DNA from: Streptomyces globisporus
GTDB taxonomy: Bacteria; Actinomycetota; Actinomycetes; Streptomycetales; Streptomycetaceae
Length of the DNA stretch: 64,000 nucleotides
NCBI RefSeq assembly: GCF_003501885.1
Contig: NZ_QWFA01000007.1
Location: forward strand, 1-64,000
Reading direction: 5' to 3'
Shown here: in pieces, positions 26,239 through 36,413 of the stretch
Numbering within the stretch: the first letter of the stretch is position 1
How the letters are laid out: every line of letters begins with the position of its first letter
Translations under genes and position numbers: made by a program
The notes under the pieces: generated by a model
Seen by the model: the letters and a program-made list of their open reading frames with translations, nothing else
Database searches by the model: none
What the model was told of the DNA's origin: nothing

Positions 26239-28338
26239 ATGACCACGCAAGCCCCGCAGTTCCCCGGTGCGCCCGTCGTCCGCAGAGAGGCCCGGGACAA
26301 GGTGACCGGCACCGCCCGCTACGCGGCGGACCGCGCGCCCGCCGGCTGTCTGTACGCCTGGACCGTCCCGGCCACCGTCGCGGCCGGACGCGTCACCGCC
26401 GTACGGGCCGTCGACGCCCTCGCCGTACCCGGCGTCCACTCCGTCCTCACCCACGACAACGCCCCCCGGCTCCAGGAGCCCGACGACCCGATCCTCGCCG
26501 TGCTCCAGGACGACCGCGTCCCGCACCACGGCCTGCCGGTCGCCCTCGTGATCGCGGATTCGCTGGAGGCCGCCCGGACCGGAGCCGGGGAGCTCCACAT
26601 CGAGTACGAACGCGACCCGCACGACGTCACCCTCACCGAGGACCACCCCGGCCTGTACACGCCCGAGGAGGCCAACGGCGGGTTCCCCGCCGTCCGCAAC
26701 CGCGGCGACGTGGAGAGGGCCCTGGCCGACTCGCCCGTCCAGGTCGACGCGACGTACCGGATGGACGCACTGCACAACCACCCCATGGAGCCGCACGCCG
26801 CCACCGCCGTATGGGCCGACGGACATCTCACCGTCCACGACTCCAGCCAGGGCTCCACCAAGGTCCGCGAGAGTCTGGCCCAGGCGTTCGGCCTCGACCA
26901 GGAACGGGTCACCGTGGTCTCCGAACACGTCGGCGGCGGCTTCGGCTCGAAGGGCACCACTCGCCCCCAGGCGGTCCTGGCCGCCATGGCCGCCCGGCAC
27001 ACCGGACGTCCCGTCAAGCTCGTCTTCCCCCGCGCCCAGCTCGCCGAGGTCGTCGGCCACCGGGCCCCCACGATCCAGCGGGTCCGGCTCGGCGCCGACC
27101 TCGACGGCCTGCTCACCGCCGTCAGCCACGAGGTGGTCACCCAGACCTCCACGGTGAAGGAGTTCGTCGAGCAGGCCGCCGTGCCCGCCCGCGTCATGTA
27201 CGCCTCGCCGAACAGCCGCACCGGGCACCGGGTGGTCGCCCTCGACGTGCCCAGCCCCTCCTGGATGCGCGCCCCGGGAGAGGCCTCGGGGATGTACGCC
27301 CTGGAGTCCGCCATGGACGAACTCGCCTCCGCGCTCGGCCTCGACCCCGTGGAGCTGCGGCTGCGCAACGAACCCGCGACCGAACCGGACAGCGGCCGCC
27401 CCTTCAGCAGCCGCGGCCTCGCGGCCTGTCTGCGCGACGGTGCGGCACGGTTCGGCTGGCACGACCGCGACCCCCGCCCCGCAGCCCGCCAGGAGGGCCG
27501 CTGGCTCATCGGCACGGGCGTGGCCTCCGCGACGTACCCCGTCCTCGTCTCCCGGTCCACCGCGAGCGCCCACGCCGCCCCGGACGGCTCCCTGAGCATC
27601 CGGGTCAACGCCACCGACATCGGCACCGGGGCCCGCACCGTGCTGGCCCAGATCGCCGCCGACGCGCTCGGCACCGACCCCGCGGCCGTCCACATCGACA
27701 TCGGCTCCACCGAGCTGCCCACCGCCCCGCTGGCCGGCGGCTCCTCCGGCACCGCCTCCTGGGGCTGGGCCGTGCACAAGGCCGCGGCCGACCTCGCCGC
27801 CCGCCTCGCCGAGCACACCGGGCCGCTCCCCGTCGAGGGGATCACCACCACCGCCGACACCGAGCGGGAGACCGCCGAGGAGTCCCCGTACGCCCGGCAC
27901 GCCTTCGGCGCCCACTTCGCCGAGACGGCCGTCGACGCCGTCACCGGCGAGGTGCGCGTCCGCCGGCTCCTCGGGGTGTACGCCGCCGGGCGCATCCTCA
28001 ACGCGCGCACCGCCCGCTCCCAGTTCACCGGCGGCATGGTGATGGGCATCGGCATGGCCCTCACCGAGGGCTGCGGCATCGACCCGGTCTTCGGCGACTT
28101 CACCGCCAAGGACCTCGCCTCCTACCACGTGCCCGTCTGCGCCGACACCGCCGACATCCAGGCCCACTGGATCGAGGAGGACGACCGCCACCTCAACCCC
28201 ATGGGCAGCAAGGGCATCGGCGAGATCGGGATCGTCGGCACCGCCGCCGCCATCGGCAACGCGGTCCGCCACGCCACCGGCGCCCGGCTGCGCGAACTGC
28301 CCCTCACCCCGGACACCCTGTTGCCCTACCTGCTGTGA
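26239..28338 (+). CDS. paoC: Molybdenum aldehyde/xanthine oxidoreductase, catalytic Mo subunit
   Basis: This is the 699-residue molybdopterin subunit of the PaoABC-like enzyme that oxidises aldehydes (or purine-like rings) to acids. The N-terminal hammerhead domain has RREARDKVTGTARYAAD; the Mo-binding half has HVGGGFGSKG, WMRAPGEASGMYALESAMDE and the C-terminal MGSKGIGEIGIVG, in which Glu662 is the expected catalytic base. All three subunits are in one plus-strand operon (24583-28338). No MocA/XdhC-type cytidylyl- or sulfur-transfer maturase (PaoD) is next to it, so maturation must use a gene elsewhere. The substrate class is inferred from PaoC similarity. Confidence 0.93.
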   Translation: MTTQAPQFPGAPVVRREARDKVTGTARYAADRAPAGCLYAWTVPATVAAGRVTAVRAVDALAVPGVHSVLTHDNAPRLQEPDDPILAVLQDDRVPHHGLPVALVIADSLEAARTGAGELHIEYERDPHDVTLTEDHPGLYTPEEANGGFPAVRNRGDVERALADSPVQVDATYRMDALHNHPMEPHAATAVWADGHLTVHDSSQGSTKVRESLAQAFGLDQERVTVVSEHVGGGFGSKGTTRPQAVLAAMAARHTGRPVKLVFPRAQLAEVVGHRAPTIQRVRLGADLDGLLTAVSHEVVTQTSTVKEFVEQAAVPARVMYASPNSRTGHRVVALDVPSPSWMRAPGEASGMYALESAMDELASALGLDPVELRLRNEPATEPDSGRPFSSRGLAACLRDGAARFGWHDRDPRPAARQEGRWLIGTGVASATYPVLVSRSTASAHAAPDGSLSIRVNATDIGTGARTVLAQIAADALGTDPAAVHIDIGSTELPTAPLAGGSSGTASWGWAVHKAAADLAARLAEHTGPLPVEGITTTADTERETAEESPYARHAFGAHFAETAVDAVTGEVRVRRLLGVYAAGRILNARTARSQFTGGMVMGIGMALTEGCGIDPVFGDFTAKDLASYHVPVCADTADIQAHWIEEDDRHLNPMGSKGIGEIGIVGTAAAIGNAVRHATGARLRELPLTPDTLLPYLL

Positions 28339-28458
28339 CCAAGCACCGCCCCCACCAGCACGGACGGCCCAGCTGTTGCGCGTCCGGCGTACCGGCCTCA
28401 CCCTGAGGAGTGACCCAGAAGTGATAGGTGCTCACGCTTCGTGTTCGGGGGTCGATCG

Positions 28459-28488
28459 TACGACGGGGTGAAGTACGACGGGGTGAAG
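28459..28488. repeat. 15 bp perfect tandem duplication
   Basis: TACGACGGGGTGAAG occurs twice in direct succession (28459-28473 and 28474-28488), 31 bp before the ATG of the RsbW-like gene. Nothing else in the 181 bp gap (28339-28519) is interpretable. Confidence 0.85.
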
Positions 28489-28519
28489 CACGTGGGCCTC
28501 GTGGTGAGGAGCCTCGACG

Positions 28520-28978
28520 ATGACCGTTCCACTCGACCGGCACTGTTCGGTCGAACTGCAGGTGTCGGCAGAGCGCGTTTCCCAGCTGCGGCGGATCGTC
28601 GCCGCACACCTCCGTCACTGGAGTCTCGATCTGCACGTCCGGCCGGTGTGCCGGGCCCTGGACGAACTCCTGACCAACGTCCACCGGCATGTCGGCGACG
28701 GCAACACCTGCGTCCTCGAACTCCGCTGGACCGGACGGCACGTGACCGTGTCCGTCGCCGACAACAGCGCCCGGATGCCCCGGCTCCTGCCGGCCGGCGG
28801 CGGGCTGAGCCGGGTCATGGCCCTCAGCGACAGCTGGGGCACCTGCCGGACCACGGACGGCAAAGTGGTCTGGTTCACCCGCTACGCCGAGGCGCCGAAG
28901 GCCGCGGGACTGCTCCCGTACGCCCCGCTGCCCGGCGTCCGCACCGCCCGTGCCGTCCCGGTGGCGGCGCTCGTGTAA
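28520..28978 (+). CDS. RsbW-like ATP-binding protein (anti-sigma / kinase fold)
   Basis: This 152-residue cytoplasmic protein starts at ATG 28520. It is a HATPase_c_2 domain of the type found in anti-sigma factors and SpoIIAB/RsbW-like serine kinases, very common in Streptomyces. The N-box is DELLTNVHRHVG; the G1 box VADNSARMP and the G2 box GGGLSRVMALSDSWG follow. No partner anti-anti-sigma (STAS) or sigma gene is adjacent on this strand, so its target is unknown. The C-terminal 35 residues (LLPYAPLPGVRTARAVPVAA) are an unstructured extension. A strong hairpin follows. Confidence 0.85.
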   Translation: MTVPLDRHCSVELQVSAERVSQLRRIVAAHLRHWSLDLHVRPVCRALDELLTNVHRHVGDGNTCVLELRWTGRHVTVSVADNSARMPRLLPAGGGLSRVMALSDSWGTCRTTDGKVVWFTRYAEAPKAAGLLPYAPLPGVRTARAVPVAALV

Positions 28979-29002
28979 CCGCTCCAGCAGGCGGCCCGCA
29001 CA

Positions 29003-29053
29003 CCGGCCGACGCGGATCGTGTCCCCTGGGCACGCATGATCCGCGTCGGCCGG
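29003..29053 (+). terminator. 16 bp perfect hairpin after the ATP-binding protein gene
   Basis: Arms 29003-29018 and 29038-29053 are perfect complements around a 19 nt loop, starting 25 bp after the stop codon. Confidence 0.7.
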
Positions 29054-29138
29054 GTACGTGCGGGGGAGGGGAGGACCGCGTTGCGCGGACCGGTGCGGCG
29101 CGGCACGGTCGGACTACCGATGCAAGGAGGCCACTACC

Positions 29139-30551
29139 ATGCCCATCGCGACGGTCAACCCCGCGAACGGCGAACTGATCAGGTCATTCGACGCCCTCGG
29201 CGAGGAGGAGACCGAACGCCGGATCACCGCCGCCGCGGAGACCTTCCGCCAGTACCGCACCACCCCCTTCCAGCAGCGCGCGGTCTGGCTGAACCGGGCC
29301 GCCGACCTCCTCGACGAGGACCGCGACACCATCGCCCGCACGATGACCCTGGAGATGGGCAAGCCCATCGCCGCGGCCCGCGCGGAGGCGGCCAAGTGCG
29401 CGAAGGCGATGCGCTGGTACGCAGACCGCGCCGAGGGGCTGCTCGCCGACGAACACCCGGACCCCGCCGACGTCAAGGACTCCGGCGCTTCCCGCGCCCT
29501 GGTCCGCTACCGTCCGCTCGGCGTGGTCCTCGCCGTGATGCCGTGGAACTTCCCGCTCTGGCAGGTGGTGCGCTTCGCCGCACCCGCCCTGATGGCGGGC
29601 AACGTCGGGCTCCTCAAGCACGCGTCGAACGTCCCGCAGACCGCCCTCTACCTGGAGGACCTCTTCCACCGGGCCGGATTCCCGGCGGGCTGCTTCCGTA
29701 CGCTGCTGATCGGCTCCGGCGCCGTCGAGGCCGTCCTGCGCGACCCGCGCGTCGTCGCCGCCACGCTCACCGGCAGCGAACCGGCCGGACGCTCCGTCGC
29801 CGCCACCGCCGGTGACGAGGTCAAGAAGACCGTCCTGGAGCTCGGCGGCAGCGACCCCTACCTCGTCCTGCCCTCGGCAGACGTGGAGAAGGCCGCTGCC
29901 ACCGCCGTCACCGCACGCGTCCAGAACAACGGCCAGTCCTGCATCGCAGCCAAGCGCTTCATCGTCCACACCGATGTGTACGACGCGTTCGCAGAAGCCT
30001 TCACCGCGGGCATGCGGGCCCTGACCGTCGGCGACCCGCTGGAGGAAGCCACCGACATCGGGCCGCTCTCCACCGAACAGGGCCGCACCGACCTGGAGGA
30101 ACTCGTCGACGACGCCGTCGGGCGCGGCGCCGAGGCGCTGTGCGGCGGCCGCCGCCCCGACAAGCTCGGCGGCGGCCTGGAGAACGGCTGGTTCTACGAG
30201 CCCACCGTGCTCGCCGGCATCACCACCGCCATGCGCATCCACCGCGAGGAGACCTTCGGACCGGTCGCCACCCTCTACCGGGTCGCCGACCTCGACGAGG
30301 CGATCCACCTGGCCAACGACACCCCCTTCGGCCTCAGCTCCAACGTCTGGACCCGCGACCAGGGCGAACAGGAACGCTGCGCCCGCGATCTGGAGGCCGG
30401 CGGCGTCTTCTTCAACGGGATGACCGCCTCGCACCCCGCCCTGCCCTTCGGCGGGATCAAGCGCTCCGGTTACGGCCGTGAGCTGGCCGGGCACGGCATC
30501 CGCGAGTTCTGCAACGCCACCACGCTCTGGTACGGGCCGGAGGCCTCCTGA
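29139..30551 (+). CDS. NAD(P)-dependent succinate-semialdehyde-type dehydrogenase
   Basis: This is a 470-residue cytoplasmic aldehyde dehydrogenase. The ATG at 29139 follows AAGGAGG. Family landmarks: PWNFPLWQV in the cofactor fold, general base Glu234 (LELGGSDPY) and catalytic Cys268 ([12 protein letters not shown]), EETFGPVA, and [14 protein letters not shown]. The short length and the LELGGSD and NNGQSCI motifs resemble the GabD1/Sad group, for which succinate semialdehyde is the usual substrate. It lies 48 bp upstream of phosphoketolase on the same strand, and the two may be cotranscribed. Confidence 0.92.
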   Translation: MPIATVNPANGELIRSFDALGEEETERRITAAAETFRQYRTTPFQQRAVWLNRAADLLDEDRDTIARTMTLEMGKPIAAARAEAAKCAKAMRWYADRAEGLLADEHPDPADVKDSGASRALVRYRPLGVVLAVMPWNFPLWQVVRFAAPALMAGNVGLLKHASNVPQTALYLEDLFHRAGFPAGCFRTLLIGSGAVEAVLRDPRVVAATLTGSEPAGRSVAATAGDEVKKTVLELGGSDPYLVLPSADVEKAAATAVTARVQNNGQSCIAAKRFIVHTDVYDAFAEAFTAGMRALTVGDPLEEATDIGPLSTEQGRTDLEELVDDAVGRGAEALCGGRRPDKLGGGLENGWFYEPTVLAGITTAMRIHREETFGPVATLYRVADLDEAIHLANDTPFGLSSNVWTRDQGEQERCARDLEAGGVFFNGMTASHPALPFGGIKRSGYGRELAGHGIREFCNATTLWYGPEAS

Positions 30552-30599
30552 CATCCGACAGGCGCCCGTGCGCCGTCACCCGACGAGGAGACCTGCTCC

Positions 30600-32978
30600 G
30601 TGAGCGACACACCTGTCCGTTCCTCCCTCACCGACGACGAACTCGCGGCGCTCGACGCGCACTGGCGCGCGGCCAACTACCTCGCCGTCGGCCAGATCTA
30701 TCTGATGGCCAACCCCCTGCTGACCCGACCGCTCGTCCCCGAGGACATCAAGCCCCGGCTCCTCGGGCACTGGGGGACCTCGCCGGGGCTCAACCTCGTC
30801 CACACCCACCTCAACCGGGTGATCAAGGCCCGCGACCTGAGCGCCCTGTGCGTCTGGGGGCCCGGCCACGGCGGACCCGCCGTCCTCGCCAACGCCTGGC
30901 TGGAGGGCAGCTACTCCGCCACCTATCCCGACGTCGGGCGGAACGCCGAGGGCATGGGCGCGCTGTTCAAGCAGTTCTCGTTCCCCGGCGGCGTACCCAG
31001 TCACGTCGCCCCCGAGACCCCCGGCTCCATCCACGAGGGCGGCGAACTCGGCTACGCCCTCAGCCACGCCTACGGGGCCGCCTTCGACCACCCGGAGCTG
31101 CTCGTCGCCTGCGTGATCGGCGACGGGGAGGCCGAGACGGGGCCGCTCGCCGCGTCCTGGCACGCCGACAAGTTCCTCGACCCGGTCCACGACGGGGCCG
31201 TCCTGCCCATCCTCCACCTCAACGGCTACAAGATCGCCAACCCGACGGTCCTGGCCCGCATCCCCGAGGAGGAGCTCGACCAACTGCTGTGCGGCTACGG
31301 CCACGAGCCGCTGTTCGTCGGCGGCGACGACCCGGCCGCTGTCCACCGGGACCTGGCCGCGGCCATGGACACCGCCCTCGACCGCATCGCCGCCCACCAG
31401 CGGGCGGCCCGGGAGGACGGCGTCACCGAACGCCCCCGCTGGCCCATGATCGTGCTGCGTACCCCCAAGGGCTGGACCGGCCCCGAAGAGGTCGACGGGC
31501 AGCCCGTGGAGAACACCTGGCGCTCCCACCAGGTCCCGCTCTCCGGAGTCCGGGACAACCCCCAGCACCTGCGGCAGCTGGAGGACTGGCTGCGCTCCTA
31601 CCGGCCCGCCGAACTCTTCGACGCCGACGGCCGCCCCACCGAACAGGTCCTCGCCTGTGTGCCCGAGGGGGAGGCCCGCCTCGGCTCCACCCCGTATGCC
31701 AACGGCGGGCTGCTCCTGCGCGGCCTGCCACTGCCCGACCTCGCGGATTACGCCGTACGGGTGGACAAGCCCGGCACCTCCCTCCATGAGCCGACCAAGG
31801 TGCTCGGCGGTCTCCTGGAGAGTGTCATGGCCGCCACCGCGGACCGCAGGGACTTCCGGGTGGTCGGCCCCGACGAGACCGCCTCCAACCGGCTGGACGC
31901 CCTCTACCGGGCCACCGGCAAGGCCTGGCAGGCCGGGACCCTCGCCACGGACGAACACCTCGCCCACGACGGCCGGGTGATGGAGGTGCTCTCCGAACAC
32001 CTCTGCCAGGGCTGGCTGGAGGGCTATCTCCTCACCGGGCGGCACGGTCTCTTCTCCAGCTACGAGGCGTTCGCCCACATCGTCGACTCCATGGTCAACC
32101 AGCACATCAAATGGCTGCGCACCTCGCGCCGGCTGCCCTGGCGGCGGCCCATCGCCTCGCTCAACTACCTGCTGACCTCGCACGTCTGGCGCCAGGACCA
32201 CAACGGCTTCTCCCACCAGGACCCCGGCTTCGTCGACCACATCCTCAACAAGAGCCCCGAGGTCGTCCGCGTCTACCTCCCGCCGGACGCCAACACCCTG
32301 CTCTCGGTCGCCGACCACGTGCTGCGCAGCCGGGACTACGTCAACGTCGTCGTCGCCGGGAAGCAGCCGACCTTCGACTGGCTCACCCTGGACGAGGCCC
32401 GCGCCCACTGCGCCCGCGGGGCCGGGGTCTGGGAGTGGGCCGGGACCGAGGACGGCGGCCGGGAACCCGACGTGGTCCTCGGCTGCGCCGGTGACGTACC
32501 CACCCAGGAGATCCTGGCCGCCGCCGACCTGATCCGCCGCCACCTGCCGGAGCTGGCGGTGCGCGTGGTCAACGTCGTCGACATCGCCCGGCTGATGCCC
32601 GAGGCCGAACACCCGCACGGCATGCCGGACCCCGAGTTCGACGCCCTGTTCACCCGCGACAAGCCGGTGATCTTCGCCTATCACGGCTATCCGTGGCTGA
32701 TCCACCGGCTCGCCTACCGCCGCACCGGCCACGCCAACCTCCATGTGCGCGGCTACAAGGAGGAAGGCACCACGACCACACCGTTCGACATGGTCGTCCG
32801 CAACGACCTCGACCGCTACCGGCTGGTCATGGACGTCATCGACCGGGTCCCGGGCCTCGGCGTCCGCGCCGTCGCCGTGCGCCGGCAGATGGCGGACATC
32901 CGCAGCCGCCACCACGACTGGATCCGCGAGCACGGCACGGATCTCCCGGAGGTCGTCGACTGGAAGTGGGGCGGCTGA
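30600..32978 (+). CDS. xfp: Phosphoketolase (xylulose 5-phosphate / fructose 6-phosphate)
   Basis: This is a 792-residue thiamine diphosphate enzyme that cleaves xylulose 5-phosphate (and often fructose 6-phosphate) with phosphate to acetyl phosphate and glyceraldehyde 3-phosphate or erythrose 4-phosphate. The GTG at 30600 follows GAGGAG. Seen: [27 protein letters not shown], the TPP-binding [12 protein letters not shown]...[23 protein letters not shown] and the C-terminal [17 protein letters not shown]. Length is normal. It supplies acetyl phosphate by a bypass of glycolysis. Confidence 0.97.
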   Translation: MSDTPVRSSLTDDELAALDAHWRAANYLAVGQIYLMANPLLTRPLVPEDIKPRLLGHWGTSPGLNLVHTHLNRVIKARDLSALCVWGPGHGGPAVLANAWLEGSYSATYPDVGRNAEGMGALFKQFSFPGGVPSHVAPETPGSIHEGGELGYALSHAYGAAFDHPELLVACVIGDGEAETGPLAASWHADKFLDPVHDGAVLPILHLNGYKIANPTVLARIPEEELDQLLCGYGHEPLFVGGDDPAAVHRDLAAAMDTALDRIAAHQRAAREDGVTERPRWPMIVLRTPKGWTGPEEVDGQPVENTWRSHQVPLSGVRDNPQHLRQLEDWLRSYRPAELFDADGRPTEQVLACVPEGEARLGSTPYANGGLLLRGLPLPDLADYAVRVDKPGTSLHEPTKVLGGLLESVMAATADRRDFRVVGPDETASNRLDALYRATGKAWQAGTLATDEHLAHDGRVMEVLSEHLCQGWLEGYLLTGRHGLFSSYEAFAHIVDSMVNQHIKWLRTSRRLPWRRPIASLNYLLTSHVWRQDHNGFSHQDPGFVDHILNKSPEVVRVYLPPDANTLLSVADHVLRSRDYVNVVVAGKQPTFDWLTLDEARAHCARGAGVWEWAGTEDGGREPDVVLGCAGDVPTQEILAAADLIRRHLPELAVRVVNVVDIARLMPEAEHPHGMPDPEFDALFTRDKPVIFAYHGYPWLIHRLAYRRTGHANLHVRGYKEEGTTTTPFDMVVRNDLDRYRLVMDVIDRVPGLGVRAVAVRRQMADIRSRHHDWIREHGTDLPEVVDWKWGG

Positions 32979-33066
32979 CCGGCCTGTTCACCAGGGGCCC
33001 CGACGGGCCGGCGCGGGCGATGCGCGATCATGGGCGGCGACCCTGCCCGGCCGGAGAGAGGCTCCC

Positions 33067-34026
33067 ATGAAGCTGCGCTGCGCCGTCATCGAGGACTTCC
33101 AGTCCGTGGCCACCACCGTCGTCGACTGGTCGCCCGTCACCGACGACGTCGAGATCGTGACGTTCACCGAGCACCTCGCGACGGTGGACGAGACGGCTGC
33201 CGCCCTCGACGGCTTCGACATCGTGGTCACCCTGCGCGAGCGGGTGCCCTTCCCGGCGGAGCTGTTCGCGCGGCTGCCCCGGCTGCGGCTGCTCGTCGCC
33301 TCCGGTATGCGCAACTCCGTCATCGACTTCGACGCCGCGCGGCGGCACGGCGTCGAGGTCTGCGGCACCGCCAGCTCCTCCACGCCGCCCGTCGAGCTGA
33401 CCTGGGCTCTGCTGCTGGGCCTGGCGCGCGGGATCGTCCCCGAGGCCGAGGCCCTGCGCACGGGCGGGCCCTGGCAGTCCACCCTCGGGGCCGATCTGCA
33501 CGGGCGGACGCTCGGTCTGCTGGGGCTCGGGAAGATCGGCGCCCGGGTGGCGCAGGTGGGCCTGGCCTTCGGCATGGACGTGGTGGCCTGGAGCCAGAAC
33601 CTCATGAAGGAACGGGCCGACGAGGTCGGCGTGACCCTGGCCGCCTCCAAGGAAGCGCTGCTGGCCGACAGCGACTTCGTCTCCGTCCACCTGGCGCTCG
33701 GCGAGCGGACCCGGGGGCTGATCGGCGCGGCCGAACTGGCCCGGATGCGCCCGACCGCGTACCTGATCAACACCTCCAGGGCGGCCATCGTCAACACGGA
33801 CGCCCTGCTCGCCGCCCTGCGCGACGGCGAGATCGCGGGGGCGGCGACCGATGTGTTCGACGTCGAGCCGCTGCCCGCCGACGATCCGGTGCGGACGGCC
33901 CCGCGTCTGCTGGCCACCCCGCACCTGGGCTATGTGTCACGGGGCAACTACGAGACGTACTACGGCCAGGCGGTGGAGGACATCAGGGCGTTCCTCGACG
34001 GGCAGCCGGTCCGCCGCCTGGGCTGA
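33067..34026 (+). CDS. D-2-hydroxyacid dehydrogenase family protein
   Basis: This is a 319-residue NAD-dependent oxidoreductase. It starts at ATG 33067 behind GGAGAGAG. The Rossmann motif is LGLLGLGKIGARVAQVG; the catalytic set is seen as NTSRAAIVN (Arg), VFDVEPLP (Glu) and TPHLGYVSRGNYE (His). Substrate preference (hydroxypyruvate, glyoxylate or phosphoglycerate-like) cannot be read. It lies 88 bp after the phosphoketolase and is convergent with the baeRF3-like gene 36 bp away. Confidence 0.9.
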   Translation: MKLRCAVIEDFQSVATTVVDWSPVTDDVEIVTFTEHLATVDETAAALDGFDIVVTLRERVPFPAELFARLPRLRLLVASGMRNSVIDFDAARRHGVEVCGTASSSTPPVELTWALLLGLARGIVPEAEALRTGGPWQSTLGADLHGRTLGLLGLGKIGARVAQVGLAFGMDVVAWSQNLMKERADEVGVTLAASKEALLADSDFVSVHLALGERTRGLIGAAELARMRPTAYLINTSRAAIVNTDALLAALRDGEIAGAATDVFDVEPLPADDPVRTAPRLLATPHLGYVSRGNYETYYGQAVEDIRAFLDGQPVRRLG

Positions 34027-34062
34027 CGGCGGAGCCGGCCTCTCCCGGGGGCGTGCCGCCGC

Positions 34063-35178
34063 TCAGTAGCGCAGGGCCGCGGAGATCCGGCCGTGCTCCG
34101 CCAGCGAGTCGTCCTCCACGAAGACGACGTCGGCGCCGCTGTCCAGCGCCGCTTCGACCAGTTCGTCGACGATGTCCTCGCGGACCGCGCCGTCCGCGCT
34201 CTGCGTCGTCCCCTCGGGCACCGGCTCCAGATGCTCGTCGGTCACCCGCGCGGTCGCCTGGAAGTGTTCCTCGACCGCGACCAGGCCCGCCCGGCCCTCC
34301 CGGACGGCGGCCCACACCTCGTCGAGCCCGCCGGCGAAGGAGTGCGCGCTGCGGGCGTCGTCCAGCCGGTTCTCCACCTCGGCCGCCGCCTGATGCGCCC
34401 CCTCCTCCAGGGCGGGGCGCAGCTCTCGGAGGACCTCGGCGGCCGGCAGTTCGGCCGGCGCCCCCTTGGTGACCCGGCCGATCGCCGACCGCGAGCTCTC
34501 GCCGACGTCGTCCAGCAGGGCGAGAGCGGGGGCCAGCCCCATCAGATACAGCGGACGGGGATCGTCGGCGAGCACCGTACGCAGCTTCTCGTCGACGTCG
34601 CGGAAGAAGTTCCGGGTCTCCTCGTCGGTGAACGTGCTCGGGGTGTCCCCGATCCGCTCCTCACGCTGCGGGTTCGGCGGCTCCTTCGGCGCGGTCATCG
34701 GGAAGCCGCCGGTCCTCTCCGGCCGGATGCCGTCGCCGGTCCCGATCCACAGCGTGGCGTGGTCGGCGGCGACGGTCAGCGCCCGGAACGGCCGCGTCTG
34801 CGTCTTGGCCGCGACGAGGTTGCGGGTGAGGAAGGTGTCGCTCAGCACCACCCGTTCGGGTGCGGTGCGCGGCAGCCGCCAGATCTGGTAGTCGTCGGTG
34901 GTGACCAGGAGTACCAGGGAGTCCAGCGCTCCGCGCGGGTCCACCTCGCCCGCCGCCCGCTCCAACTGGGCCCGCAGGGCGGCCGCGACCTCCCGGCTCA
35001 CCTCCGGGTCGGCGTCCAGCCGGTGCCCGGCCTCCGCCACCAGGTTCCGCAGCCGGACTGGGTCCTGGGCGTTGTCCGGGGCCTTGCGGTGGGTCGGCAT
35101 GGTCAGGGACAGCGCCGGATAGGGCCGGGTCGCCCGCAGCTCCCGCAACACGTCGGCGGTCAGGGCGTCCGTATCCAT
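34063..35178 (-). CDS. baeRF3-type (bacterial archaeo-eukaryotic release factor-like) protein
   Basis: This is a 371-residue cytoplasmic protein. The ATG at 35178 (MDTDALTADVLRELR) follows GGGAGGG; an upstream in-frame extension lacks a ribosome site. Signs of the family: the N-terminal PYPALSLTMPTHRKAPDNAQ and DPVRLRNLV; the LVLLVTTDDYQIWRLP strand-turn; the C-terminal ADVVFVEDDSLAEHGRISAA, which resembles the ribosome-binding Pelota/eRF1-like domains of baeRF proteins. These proteins are thought to act on stalled ribosomes or as ribosome hibernation/rescue factors; the role is inferred. The neighbouring genes (DUF1269, glutaminase-STAS) are also of the stress-associated kind. Confidence 0.75.
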   Translation of the reverse strand: MDTDALTADVLRELRATRPYPALSLTMPTHRKAPDNAQDPVRLRNLVAEAGHRLDADPEVSREVAAALRAQLERAAGEVDPRGALDSLVLLVTTDDYQIWRLPRTAPERVVLSDTFLTRNLVAAKTQTRPFRALTVAADHATLWIGTGDGIRPERTGGFPMTAPKEPPNPQREERIGDTPSTFTDEETRNFFRDVDEKLRTVLADDPRPLYLMGLAPALALLDDVGESSRSAIGRVTKGAPAELPAAEVLRELRPALEEGAHQAAAEVENRLDDARSAHSFAGGLDEVWAAVREGRAGLVAVEEHFQATARVTDEHLEPVPEGTTQSADGAVREDIVDELVEAALDSGADVVFVEDDSLAEHGRISAALRY

Positions 35179-35308
35179 CGTTCCCTCCCAGGGCTCGACC
35201 CGCTCCCGTATGAAGCGGATGCTTCGACGAGTCAATTCATACCTTTTGATCCTAATATGGGCGAGTTGTTGCTCGGAGTGCAGGAGCGGGTGTGCAGGAG
35301 GGTGCGCG

Positions 35309-35803
35309 ATGTCCACGCTCACGGTGTGGAAGTTCCGGACGGCCGACGGCGCGGAGAACGTCGAGGAGGCCCTGAAATCCCTTCAGAAGGAAGGGCTGGT
35401 CAAGATCCTCGACGCGGCCGTGGTCAGCTGGCCCGCCGACCGGGCCAAGCCGCGCACCAGACAACTGCTCAACCTCGTCGGCGCCGGGGCCCTCAGCGGC
35501 ACCTTCTGGGGCATGCTGTTCGGGCTGATCTTCCTCATGCCGCTGCTGGGCGCGGCCATCGGGGCGGCGGCCGGGGCGCTCGGCGGGAAGCTCGCGGACG
35601 TCGGCATCGACGACGACTTCATCGCCGAGGTCAAGGAGAAGGTCACGCCCGGAAGCTCGGCGCTCTTCCTGCTGACCATGAACGAGGTACCCGAGCGGAT
35701 CGGCGCGCAGCTGCCCGGCGACGGCGCCGAACTCCTCCACAGCAATCTCGACACCGAGCGCGAGGCGAAGCTCCGCGACATCTTCGGTGACGACACGGCC
35801 TGA
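35309..35803 (+). CDS. DUF1269 family membrane-associated protein
   Basis: This is a 164-residue protein starting at ATG 35309 behind AGGAGG. The N-terminal ~60 residues (STLTVWKFRTADGAENVEEA, KILDAAVVSWP) are a small alpha-beta domain; a Gly/Ala-rich hydrophobic hairpin (GAGALSGTFWGMLFGLIFLM PLLGAAIGAAAGALGG) follows, typical of DUF1269. The C-terminal third is soluble. Members lie beside stress and membrane-integrity genes but have no known biochemical activity. It is divergent from the baeRF3-like gene and 43 bp ahead of a lipoprotein gene. Confidence 0.88.
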   Translation: MSTLTVWKFRTADGAENVEEALKSLQKEGLVKILDAAVVSWPADRAKPRTRQLLNLVGAGALSGTFWGMLFGLIFLMPLLGAAIGAAAGALGGKLADVGIDDDFIAEVKEKVTPGSSALFLLTMNEVPERIGAQLPGDGAELLHSNLDTEREAKLRDIFGDDTA

Positions 35804-35846
35804 CCCCCGCACCTTCCCCCCCACTCCTGGATTGGACGGACCGTCC

Positions 35847-36401
35847 GTGAAAGCGAACCTCCCCGCGCGCCGGGCCCGCGCCGCGCGAGCCCTGGCCCCC
35901 GTCGCGCTCGCGGCTCTGCTGCTCGCCGGTACGGCCGCCTGCGACTCCGACACCACCAGCGAAGGCACCGACCAGGGCGTCCACACCCTGACGCCCGAGC
36001 CGGAGGAGTCGCCGTCCGAGTCCCCGAGCCCGCGCACCCAGGAGAGCTTCGCCGCCTCGGTGTCCGCCGAGTCCGAGCGCGTACGGCAGGAGGCGACCAA
36101 GCGCCTCGACGAGGTGGAGGGGCGGGGCAACGCCGTCGCCGACGTCTCGGTCACCGGGCTGCCGCTCAGCGGCTCGGAGGAGGTCCGCAGCGCGCGCGTC
36201 CGGGTCACCAACCCCACCGACGAGGCCGCGTTCTACGCCGTGAAGGTGGAGTTCGTCGACGCCGAGGACAAGGTTCTGGACACCGTCGTCGTCGGCATCG
36301 AGGACGCGCCGCCGGACCGCACGGTCGACGCCCAGGCCAACAGCCGCAAGGCCGCCGGGGTCAAGACCTTCCCCCGGGTCGCCCAGGCCGAGCGCGGCTG
36401 A
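35847..36401 (+). CDS. Hypothetical lipoprotein
   Basis: This is a 184-residue predicted lipoprotein from GTG 35847 (VKANLPARRARAARALAPVA). The lipobox is LAGTAAC; a Ser/Pro/Glu linker follows. The C-terminal ~95 residues form an immunoglobulin-like or FxLYD-like beta domain (SARVRVTNPTDEAAFYAVKV, EFVDAEDKVLDTVVVGI), as in many Gram-positive surface lipoproteins. An alternative GTG at 35787 would start inside the previous gene and precede the signal peptide by 20 residues. The next gene follows after 12 bp, so the two are likely cotranscribed. Confidence 0.78.
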   Translation: MKANLPARRARAARALAPVALAALLLAGTAACDSDTTSEGTDQGVHTLTPEPEESPSESPSPRTQESFAASVSAESERVRQEATKRLDEVEGRGNAVADVSVTGLPLSGSEEVRSARVRVTNPTDEAAFYAVKVEFVDAEDKVLDTVVVGIEDAPPDRTVDAQANSRKAAGVKTFPRVAQAERG

Positions 36402-36413
36402 GGGGGCGCGGTC

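Noticed and set aside
26110-28401. 763-codon open frame opposite the Mo subunit
   Set aside because: It has only Gly/Val/Ala/Arg-rich text; the plus strand carries all xanthine oxidase-family motifs.
30576-32933. 785-codon open frame opposite phosphoketolase
   Set aside because: It is a shadow; the plus strand gives the full, conserved phosphoketolase sequence.
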